From RYN-433 sp036558265 (GTDB lineage: Bacteria; Planctomycetota; Phycisphaerae; Tepidisphaerales; Tepidisphaeraceae), in the NCBI GenBank assembly GCA_036558265.1, contig DATBFY010000678.1:1-8768 (forward strand): DNA of 8,768 bases. Direction: 5' to 3'. Position 1 is the stretch's first letter. Each line of letters begins with the position of its first letter. Below, piece after piece: positions 1-4,718 of this stretch. The notes below the pieces were generated by a model that was given only the letters and a program-made list of their open reading frames with translations, did no database searches and was not told where the DNA came from. A program made the position numbers and the translations under genes.

Positions 1-447
1 TGGATTGGGCGCCATCCACTCGACGTGTAGCTGGCAGTCGCCGAAGCTCTCTTTCGTGGAGATCTGCCCGCTGCCCTTGGCGACCTCGAAGTAACCGTTC
101 TCGACCTTCCACGGCGCGGGCTTCTGGCCGGTCTTGTCCACCCATTGGGAGAGGTCCTTGCCGTCGAAGAGGACGACGGCGTCGGACGGGGGTGTGCCGG
201 GCTGTTCCTGGGTGCTGGCGGTGGACGGCGTGATGACCGGCGGCTGCGGGCGACTGCGGTCGTGCACGTGCCACTGCTTGTGTTCCTGGTTGGGTACGCC
301 CCCGACACCGCCGGCGGCCGCGCCCGGGGCGTTGTCGTCCGCGGCGACGCAACTGAGCACCGCGCCCCCGGCGATGGCGGCCAGGCCCAGCGCGCACAGC
401 GCGCCCAGGCGGAACTTGGGTTTGTTAGGACGATCTTGCTCGGACAT
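1..447 (-). CDS. DUF1080 (3-keto-disaccharide hydrolase) lipoprotein, C-terminus off window
   Basis: Reading the minus strand from ATG at 447 gives 149 uninterrupted codons that run off the left edge. Residues 1-33 look like a lipoprotein signal: a charged n-region (KPKFR), a hydrophobic stretch at about 15-32, and Cys33 preceded by VLS, a loose lipobox. Residues 35-88 are a low-complexity Gly/Pro/Thr linker. From about residue 90 the sequence (VVLFDGKDLSQW, then PWKVENGYFEV, then FGDCQLHVEWMAP) is the start of a DUF1080 domain, a LamG/concanavalin-like beta sandwich now linked to 3-keto-glycoside hydrolysis and abundant in planctomycetes. A strong Shine-Dalgarno AAGGAGAG lies 6 nt upstream, so the start is secure. 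A surface or periplasmic role in sugar-derivative breakdown is inferred from the family. Only the N-terminal part of the domain is visible. The gene is divergent from the lipoprotein gene at 552. Confidence 0.85.
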   Translation of the reverse strand, partial: MSEQDRPNKPKFRLGALCALGLAAIAGGAVLSCVAADDNAPGAAAGGVGGVPNQEHKQWHVHDRSRPQPPVITPSTASTQEQPGTPPSDAVVLFDGKDLSQWVDKTGQKPAPWKVENGYFEVAKGSGQISTKESFGDCQLHVEWMAPNP

Positions 448-453
448 GACGGT

Positions 454-461
454 CTCTCCTT
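454..461 (-). promoter_or_regulatory. Ribosome binding site of the DUF1080 gene
   Basis: On the minus strand this reads AAGGAGAG, a near-perfect anti-16S match 6 nt before the ATG at 447. It fixes the start codon of the edge-truncated gene. Confidence 0.75.
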
Positions 462-498
462 CGCTTGGCGTGTGAGTTATCTCTCGTGTGCGGGTCGC

Positions 499-504
499 AT
501 TCTA
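499..504 (-). promoter_or_regulatory. Possible -10 element for the DUF1080 gene
   Basis: The minus strand reads TAGAAT here, matching TATAAT at 5 of 6 positions about 50 nt upstream of the start codon. No good -35 box is seen at the usual spacing. A 6-bp hairpin (CCGAAG, loop ATCG, CTTCGG; 505-520) lies immediately upstream, where a spacer would be. The assignment is weak. Confidence 0.3.
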
Positions 505-520
505 CCGAAGATCGCTTCGG
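505..520. repeat. Small perfect hairpin between divergent lipoprotein genes
   Basis: CCGAAG (505-510) and CTTCGG (515-520) are exact inverse complements around a 4-nt loop. The hairpin lies in the 104-bp divergent spacer and could be an operator or chance. It is too short to be convincing alone. Confidence 0.3.
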
Positions 521-538
521 CGATGACAGCCGCCGCGT

Positions 539-544
539 TAAGAT
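539..544 (+). promoter_or_regulatory. Possible -10 element giving a leaderless transcript
   Basis: TAAGAT (4 of 6 matches to TATAAT, including the key first, second and last positions) ends 7 nt before ATG 552. No purine-rich ribosome site lies between. A transcript starting at or next to the A of the ATG would be leaderless. The -35 region is poor, so this stays tentative. Confidence 0.3.
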
Positions 545-551
545 ACACCGC

Positions 552-1421
552 ATGAGGCCGATCATTCGTCGGGGCATGTGGATGGGGCTGCTCGTCGCGA
601 CCGTCGTGTGCGGCGGCACGTGGGGATGCGATCGCAAGGGCGGCGGGTCGGGTGGACCACCACAGGCCGGCGCGAAGCCCGGCCACCTTGTCGGCAAGCT
701 TGCCGATGCCCACGGCAGGCCGCTGTCGAACGTGACCGTAATGGTCTTCGGCTTCAGTGATCGGGGCGAGCCTGTGACGCGCGAGAAGAAGGTCACCGGC
801 CCGGCCGCCGAATACGACATCGAGCTGCCTGAGGGCAAGTACAACACCCCGGTGGCGCGGATCGACGTCGATTACAACGGTCGGCGTTACGTCCTGCCCC
901 TCGCGGCCGCCGACGGCACGCGCGAGTGGCTGGAGCAACGGGAATCGCGCGGCGGCATGGTGCGCGACTTCGTCTGGCGGATCTCGGGTCCGATCCCCGG
1001 CGGCGACCCGGCGACCCCGGCCGGGTACTACGGCGGCACGATCCAGTTCGACAAGGGAGAGGACCTGGGTGACATCGCGACCGTCGAGATCACGCTCACG
1101 CCCGACGGCCCGCTTATTGACGGAAATCCGGGCCAGCCCGTGACGTTCACCCGCAAGCTTCCCTGGCGGCGGCACGAGGACCATTACCTCTTCGACGTGC
1201 CGCTGGGCAAATACACGGCCACCGCGAAGCTCGCCTTCGGCAGCACGCCCAAGGCGATGCGCGTCTGGTGCTACACGATCGACCCGACCAGGCCCGACGA
1301 GGAGCTCAAGACGCCCGAGCAACTTCACGCCAAGGCCACGGTCGAGTTCATCGGCATCGAGCCCAAGCCCGGCGAGTTCCGCCTGCTCCAACCCAATCTG
1401 ATCGTATTCCCCCCGCGTTGA
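552..1421 (+). CDS. Predicted lipoprotein with carboxypeptidase-regulatory-like beta domain, function unknown
   Basis: 289 aa starting at MRPII. The frame is open further upstream to a TTG at 465, but the 29 extra residues would put a non-hydrophobic stretch before the signal sequence. ATG 552 gives a typical lipoprotein N-terminus: RR at 6-7, hydrophobic residues 9-22, and Cys26 after TWG. A Gly/Pro-rich linker follows. Residues about 43-110 (GKLADAHGRPLSNVTVMVFG, then YDIELPEGKY) resemble the carboxypeptidase regulatory-like or CNA-B fold, in which a decorated beta strand ends in a GKY turn. A second beta-rich half (about 165-289) has an analogous FDVPLGKYTATAKL segment, so the protein may hold two related Ig-like beta sandwiches. 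No catalytic motif is recognisable. A role in cell-envelope structure or binding is inference. There is no Shine-Dalgarno before 552; see the possible leaderless promoter. Confidence 0.7.
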   Translation: MRPIIRRGMWMGLLVATVVCGGTWGCDRKGGGSGGPPQAGAKPGHLVGKLADAHGRPLSNVTVMVFGFSDRGEPVTREKKVTGPAAEYDIELPEGKYNTPVARIDVDYNGRRYVLPLAAADGTREWLEQRESRGGMVRDFVWRISGPIPGGDPATPAGYYGGTIQFDKGEDLGDIATVEITLTPDGPLIDGNPGQPVTFTRKLPWRRHEDHYLFDVPLGKYTATAKLAFGSTPKAMRVWCYTIDPTRPDEELKTPEQLHAKATVEFIGIEPKPGEFRLLQPNLIVFPPR

Positions 1422-1428
1422 GACGCTG

Positions 1429-1518
1429 GGGTGGCCCACCCATTTATGAGTGGGGGCGCGAATCCAAGTCGTGGTGCGTCCCGGTTCGCGCCCCCATCGC
1501 TAAAGCGATGGGCCACCC
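1429..1518. repeat. 90-bp palindromic repeat folding as a four-way junction (REP/MITE-like)
   Basis: Four stems abut with no unpaired bases at the junction. The outer stem is GGGTGG (1429-1434) with CCACCC (1513-1518). The left hairpin, 1435-1454, has nine positions with one mismatch around a TT loop. The middle stem is GGCGCGAA (1455-1462) with TTCGCGCC (1485-1492). The right hairpin is CCCATCGC (1493-1500), loop TAAA, GCGATGGG (1505-1512). The mismatch-poor right arm and the diverged left arm suggest an element with two similar hairpin tips. It begins 8 nt after the stop of the upstream lipoprotein gene, so it could act as a 3'-end or terminator structure as well as a dispersed repeat. From memory, similar GGCCCATCGCTTTAGCGATG motifs occur in planctomycete genomes; I could not check this. 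Confidence 0.75.
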
Positions 1519-1560
1519 AACGTGGACTATTGTGGCTGGCGGGGAGCAAACTCCGGCGCG

Positions 1561-1594
1561 AAGTCTGGGAATATTTCTCCCCCCGTCCGGACTT
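1561..1594. repeat. Imperfect hairpin upstream of the PEP-CTERM gene
   Basis: AAGTCTGG (1561-1568) can pair with CCGGACTT (1587-1594) with one G-U wobble, enclosing an AT-rich then C-rich loop (AATATTTCTCCCC). It lies 44 nt before the PEP-CTERM start and may be part of its leader. The function is unknown. Confidence 0.25.
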
Positions 1595-1638
1595 ACATCC
1601 AATGACGAGATCAATTTCGTCGGTCTTTCGGAGGGTGC

Positions 1639-2208
1639 ATGCGCAGTTCAGGTACGCCGTGGGTGATTCTGTCGCTTGTTTCAATCGCCGCCGCGGCGGT
1701 TCCGGCATCGGCGTCGTTCCACGCCTTCGGCGTCAACGAGGTCTACTCCGACCCCTCGGGCAACGTCCAGTTCATCGAGCTCCACGAGCGCTTCGGAACC
1801 GATTTCGAAGGCTTCTTCACCGGCATCAGCATCGTCTCCAACGCCCACACGTACACGTTCCAGACCGACCTGCCCAGCCAGTCTACCGCCAACAAGTTCG
1901 TCCTCCTGGGCACGGCCGACTACGCGGCGATTCCCGGAGTTCCCGCGCCCAACTTCACCATTCCCGCCAGCTTCTTCAATCCCGCCGGGGACACGCTGAC
2001 CTATGGCGGTTTTGCCGACACCATCACGTTCGGCGCCGTCCCGGCAAACCCGCTTCAGTCGCTCAATCGCAGCGGCGACACGATGATCCCAGCCAGCGCC
2101 ACCCCCACCGACTTCGCAGGCGATTCCGGCAGCGTGCCCGAACCGACCGGCGTCGCAGTGCTGGCCGTCGCGGGCGTCCTGCTCGTCCGCCGCCGCCGCG
2201 TTCGTTAG
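1639..2208 (+). CDS. PEP-CTERM sorting-domain protein (lamin-tail-like core)
   Basis: 189 aa. Residues 1-26 are a Sec signal peptide (hydrophobic 8-20, cleavage likely after ASA at 24-26). The C-terminus is a textbook PEP-CTERM anchor: VPEP at 166-169, a hydrophobic helix at about 170-183, and the terminal basic cluster RRRRVR. Such anchors are recognised by exosortase, and the proteins are usually linked to exopolysaccharide or envelope assembly. The middle begins FGVNEVYSDPSGNVQFIELHE, a pattern typical of lamin-tail-like beta domains in planctomycete exported proteins; this fold call is tentative. GGAGGG at 1630-1635 supports the ATG, although the 3-nt spacing is short. The enzyme that processes it is not in this window. 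The gene appears to be a single unit between the palindromic repeat and leuD. Confidence 0.85.
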   Translation: MRSSGTPWVILSLVSIAAAAVPASASFHAFGVNEVYSDPSGNVQFIELHERFGTDFEGFFTGISIVSNAHTYTFQTDLPSQSTANKFVLLGTADYAAIPGVPAPNFTIPASFFNPAGDTLTYGGFADTITFGAVPANPLQSLNRSGDTMIPASATPTDFAGDSGSVPEPTGVAVLAVAGVLLVRRRRVR

Positions 2209-2233
2209 AACTGTACATCCGCTCCTGATCGCC

Positions 2234-2239
2234 TATTAT
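2234..2239 (+). promoter_or_regulatory. Candidate -10 box of the leuD gene
   Basis: TATTAT matches TATAAT at 5 of 6 positions and lies 41 nt before the leuD ATG, downstream of the PEP-CTERM stop. The -35 region (around CTGTAC, 2211-2216) is weak. The element suggests that leuD has its own transcript. Confidence 0.4.
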
Positions 2240-2280
2240 TCCGCTCCTGCGCCGCCCCGCTGCGCACGAGAGGAACTTCC

Positions 2281-2841
2281 ATGCAATCCGTCATCACCGG
2301 CAAGGCCTACGTCCTGGGCGACAACATCGACACCGACCAGATCATCCCCGCCCAGTACCTCTCCTTTAACCCCGCGATCCCGGACGAGCGCAAGTTCTTC
2401 GGCATGTATGCCAATAGCGGCGTTCCCGACGCCCAGGCCGGCCTCCCCCAGGGCAACACGCGATTCGTCCCTGAGGGCCAATATAAGAGCCCCTACACGA
2501 TCGTCGTCGGCGGCAAGAACTTCGGCTGCGGCTCGTCCCGCGAGCACGCCCCCCTGGCCTACGCCGAGGCCGGCATCCAGTGCGTCGTCGCCGAGTTCTA
2601 CGCCCGCATCTTCTTCCGCAACAGCGTGAACGGCGGTTACCTGGTCCCCCTCGAATCGGTCGATCGCCTGGTGGACAAGGTCCGCACGGGCGACGAACTC
2701 GAAGTCCACCTGGACGAGCACTACGTCCAGAACAAGACCAAAAACGAGCGCTACCAGCTCCGGCCCCTGGGCGACGTCCTCCCCATCATCGAGGCCGGCG
2801 GGATCTTCGAGTACGCCAAGCAGGCGGGGATGCTGAAATGA
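2281..2841 (+). CDS. leuD: 3-isopropylmalate dehydratase small subunit (LeuD type, aconitase swivel domain)
   Basis: 186 aa, a small aconitase-family swivel subunit. Hallmarks are GDNIDTDQIIPA (13-24), the substrate-recognition loop GGKNFGCGSSREHAP (77-91), and YARIFFRNSVNGG (107-119). It would pair with the Fe-S large subunit LeuC to isomerise 2- and 3-isopropylmalate in leucine synthesis. Its short length and motif set match the archaeal/plant-type small subunit, not the roughly 200-residue E. coli type. The insert at about 28-70 (FNPAIPDERKFFGMYANSG, then FVPEGQYKS) resembles the plant chloroplast form from memory. No leuC lies beside it here. A sister function in the same fold (homoaconitase or dimethylmalate dehydratase subunit) cannot be excluded. 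AGAGG at 2269-2273 sets the ATG start with 7-nt spacing. The stop codon runs directly into a CGTGAA repeat tract. Confidence 0.9.
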   Translation: MQSVITGKAYVLGDNIDTDQIIPAQYLSFNPAIPDERKFFGMYANSGVPDAQAGLPQGNTRFVPEGQYKSPYTIVVGGKNFGCGSSREHAPLAYAEAGIQCVVAEFYARIFFRNSVNGGYLVPLESVDRLVDKVRTGDELEVHLDEHYVQNKTKNERYQLRPLGDVLPIIEAGGIFEYAKQAGMLK

Positions 2842-2842
2842 A

Positions 2843-2881
2843 ACGTGAAGACGTGAAGACGTGAAACGTGAAGGCGTGAAA
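2843..2881 (+). repeat. Direct CGTGAA(A/G) tandem tract after leuD
   Basis: Five consecutive 7-8 nt units follow the leuD stop codon (2839-2841) with one base between: ACGTGAAG, ACGTGAAG, ACGTGAA, ACGTGAAG, GCGTGAAA. Unit length alternates between 7 and 8. An inverted tract of the same motif is at 3196-3217. Confidence 0.85.
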
Positions 2882-2914
2882 TACGGGCGACCGTTGCGTA
2901 AAATCTGTCTTGGT

Positions 2915-3171
2915 GAACTTCGACGATTGGCAGTGCGACGTGTTCGGACATCATTGAGGGCTATTCTCGCGGCACCGGCAGAGGTCGCGCCGTCTTCTAC
3001 GAGTATGCCCTCGGCTCCGCCCGTGAAACGCGAGACTGGTACTACAAGCTCCGCTTCGTCCTTTCGCCGGACGTGTTGACGCATCGTTTGGACCTGTGCA
3101 CGAAGATCATCCGGCTTGCCCTCACGATGGTTTCCAACGAGCGCAAAACGAACCGCAACATCTCTTCTTGA
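2915..3171 (+). pseudogene. Remnant of a 23S-rRNA-IVS / four-helix-bundle protein gene, frameshifted and N-terminally truncated
   Basis: From 2950 to the TGA at 3169-3171 the sequence encodes IIEGYSRGTGRGRAVFYEYA, LGSARETRDWYYKLRFVL, then HRLDLCTKIIRLALTM and ERKTN. This is the C-terminal two-thirds of the planctomycete variant of the four-helix-bundle (S23/IVS) family, whose members are also encoded in rRNA intervening sequences and elsewhere. The preceding helix survives in another frame: ELRRLAV (2915-2935) corresponds to the family's QLRRAAVSVPSNIAEG. Between that valine and IIEG there are 14 nt where 15 are expected, so a single-base deletion broke the gene. In the C-terminal frame a TGA at 2914-2916 blocks upstream reading and no ATG, GTG or TTG follows before the conserved part. 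The N-terminal helix is not recognisable. The function of the family is unsettled. CGTGAA-type tracts in opposite orientation flank the remnant. Confidence 0.75.
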
Positions 3172-3188
3172 GGGGCGTCCTCAAGAAG
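3164..3188. terminator. Strong hairpin spanning the stop of the IVS-protein remnant
   Basis: CTTCTTGAGG (3164-3173), loop GGCGT, CCTCAAGAAG (3179-3188) form a perfect 10-bp stem. The TGA stop (3169-3171) lies inside the left arm. There is no immediate T-run, so it is a poor intrinsic terminator by E. coli rules. It may be the 3' structure of the inserted element. Confidence 0.45.
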
Positions 3189-3195
3189 GAACTTG

Positions 3196-3217
3196 TTTCA
3201 CGTTTTCACGTTTCACG
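3196..3217 (-). repeat. Inverted CGTGAA tract abutting the methyltransferase start
   Basis: On the plus strand this reads TTTCACG, TTTTCACG, TTTCACG, which is three CGTGAAA-type units on the minus strand. It ends one base before the methyltransferase ATG at 3219. With the direct tract at 2843-2881 it forms inverted flanks around a 314-bp interior holding the IVS-protein remnant. Confidence 0.85.
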
Positions 3218-3218
3218 C

Positions 3219-3983
3219 ATGCCCACCGACCCCACTAACCGCTTCTCCTCCCGCGTCCAGCATTACGTTCGCTCCCGCCCTGACTACCCCCGCGCGTTCT
3301 ACAGCTTCCTCCAGACCGACCTGGGCCTGGCGCGCGAATGGACGATCGCCGACGTCGGCTCGGGCACCGGCATCAGCGCCCGCCCGCTGCTCGAGGCCGG
3401 CAACACAGTCTACGGCATCGAGCCCAACGCCCCGATGCGCCAGGCTGCCGAGCATCGTCTCGCGGCCTTCCCGCATTTCCAAAGCCTCGATGCCACCGCC
3501 GAGTCCACCACCCTCCCCGGGCACACGATCGACCTGATCCTCGCCGCCCAGGCCTTTCACTGGTTCGACCGCACCAAAGCCCGTGCCGAGTTCGTCCGCA
3601 TCCTCAAGCCCGGCGGATGGCTGGTCCTGGTTTGGAACGAGCGCCGCCTCGACGCGAGCCCGTTCCTCCGCGACTACGAAGCCCTCGTCCAGCGCTACGG
3701 CACCGACTACAACACCGTCCGCCATGAGAACGTGGACGACGCCGCCATTCGATCCTTCTTCGCCCCCGCCGAGTTCCAGACCCGTACCTTCTTCAACGAG
3801 CAGCGGTTCGACTACGCCGGGCTTGAGTCTCGCCTGCTCTCCAGCTCCTACACCCCGGCCGAAGACGACCCCCGGCGCGCCCCGATGCTCGCTGACCTGA
3901 AGAGTCTCTTCGACCGCCACCAGCATTGCGGCCAGGTCGCCTTCGAATACGACACCCGCGCCCATTACGGCCACCTCCTCTGA
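3219..3983 (+). CDS. Class I SAM-dependent methyltransferase (Methyltransf_11/UbiE-like)
   Basis: 254 aa. The Rossmann SAM fold is clear: motif I ADVGSGTGIS (44-53), acidic Glu68 at the end of beta 2 in YGIEPN, an ILAAQAFHWFD segment (107-117) around beta 4, and ILKPGGWLVLVWNE (128-141) for the post-motif loop and beta 5. The N-terminal FSSRVQHYVRSRPDYP resembles a family of small-molecule methyltransferases common in bacteria. The C-terminal domain (about 145-254) would shape the acceptor pocket. The methyl acceptor cannot be told from sequence. The frame is open upstream to 3096, but those 41 codons read through the IVS remnant and repeat tract and are not methyltransferase-like, so ATG 3219 is used. 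There is no Shine-Dalgarno, because the inverted repeat tract occupies the leader. The stop is followed directly by a different heptamer tract, then upp. Confidence 0.85.
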   Translation: MPTDPTNRFSSRVQHYVRSRPDYPRAFYSFLQTDLGLAREWTIADVGSGTGISARPLLEAGNTVYGIEPNAPMRQAAEHRLAAFPHFQSLDATAESTTLPGHTIDLILAAQAFHWFDRTKARAEFVRILKPGGWLVLVWNERRLDASPFLRDYEALVQRYGTDYNTVRHENVDDAAIRSFFAPAEFQTRTFFNEQRFDYAGLESRLLSSSYTPAEDDPRRAPMLADLKSLFDRHQHCGQVAFEYDTRAHYGHLL

Positions 3984-4018
3984 CTTCTCGCTCCTCGCTT
4001 CTCACTTCTCGTTTCTGC
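3984..4018 (+). repeat. CTTCTCG heptamer tandem tract
   Basis: Five exactly 7-nt units start on the base after the methyltransferase stop: CTTCTCG, CTCCTCG, CTTCTCA, CTTCTCG, TTTCTGC. The last is the most diverged. The tract fills most of the 56-bp gap to upp. It resembles the short tandem repeated repeats (STRR) known from filamentous cyanobacteria in form only. Confidence 0.8.
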
Positions 4019-4039
4019 CTTTCGGGTATAACTCCCGCC

Positions 4040-4666
4040 ATGCCAGCGAACGTCACCGTCGTCGAGCACCCGGTCATCCAGACCAAGCTCACCGAGCTCC
4101 GCGACTTCGCCACCGAGTCCCGCAAGTTCCGCGCGCTGCTCAACGAGATTGCCTCCCTCATGGTCTACGAGGTGACGCGAAGCTGGCCGACCAAGCCGCG
4201 CCTGATCCAGACCCCGCTCGAGAAGATGACCGGCCATGCCCTGGCGCGCCCGATCACGCTCGTGCCGATCCTCCGCGCCGGCCTGGGCATGGCCGACGGC
4301 GTCCTGCGGCTTTTGCCCGATGCGCGGCTGGGTCACCTGGGCGTCCGCCGCGATGAACAGACCCTTCAACCGATCGCCTACTATCAGAAGCTCCCCCCCG
4401 ACATCGCCGACACCGAGGTGCTGCTGATCGACCCGATGCTCGCCACCGGCGGCTCGGGCGCGGCGGCCGTCTCGTTCCTCAAGCAGGCGGGCGTGGCGTC
4501 GATGCGGTTCGTCTGCCTGGTCGCCGCCCCCGAAGGCATCGCCGCCCTGCACGCCCAGCACCCCGAGGTCCCCGTCTACTGCGCCGCCATCGACCGCCAG
4601 CTCAATGAGAAGGGCTACATCCTCCCCGGCCTGGGCGACGCCGGCGATCGCCTGTTCGGCACGTGA
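4040..4666 (+). CDS. upp: Uracil phosphoribosyltransferase
   Basis: 208 aa, full length for the family. It converts uracil and PRPP to UMP in cytosolic pyrimidine salvage. The PRPP-binding loop is IDPMLATGGSG (130-140), a family signature. PILRAGLGMADGVL (77-90) and the C-terminal uracil-binding YILPGLGDAGDRLFGT (193-208) are also characteristic. The N-terminal VTVVEHPVIQTKLTELRD (5-22) is typical too. The frame is open back to 3926, but that part overlaps the methyltransferase gene and the heptamer tract, so ATG 4040, where homology begins, is chosen. No clear Shine-Dalgarno is seen. The gene sits 56 bp after the methyltransferase and 52 bp before terC with no obvious terminator, so shared transcription is likely. 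Confidence 0.95.
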   Translation: MPANVTVVEHPVIQTKLTELRDFATESRKFRALLNEIASLMVYEVTRSWPTKPRLIQTPLEKMTGHALARPITLVPILRAGLGMADGVLRLLPDARLGHLGVRRDEQTLQPIAYYQKLPPDIADTEVLLIDPMLATGGSGAAAVSFLKQAGVASMRFVCLVAAPEGIAALHAQHPEVPVYCAAIDRQLNEKGYILPGLGDAGDRLFGT

Positions 4667-4718
4667 GGCGGCACGGGGGGCTTCCCCGACGCCGGGCAAT
4701 GCCTAGGATGTCGCCGCA

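Noticed and set aside
477..1439. 320-codon minus-strand open frame
   Set aside because: Mirror of the lipoprotein at 552-1421, which has a signal peptide and lipobox. The minus frame shows no recognisable protein features.
1431..2228. 265-codon plus-strand frame starting in the palindromic repeat
   Set aside because: It overlaps the PEP-CTERM gene in another frame and turns into Arg/His-rich shadow sequence. Its start only reflects the repeat.
2861..3079. 72-codon frame beginning MKREGVKY
   Set aside because: It starts in the CGTGAA tract. Only the ELRRLAV stretch is meaningful, as part of the broken IVS-protein gene; the remainder is out of frame.
2236..3084. 282-codon minus-strand open frame
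   Set aside because: Antisense to leuD and the repeat-flanked remnant; no motifs.
2843..3217. CGTGAA tracts as a CRISPR array
   Set aside because: Units are 7-8 nt, directly tandem without spacers, and the two tracts face opposite ways. No cas genes are present.
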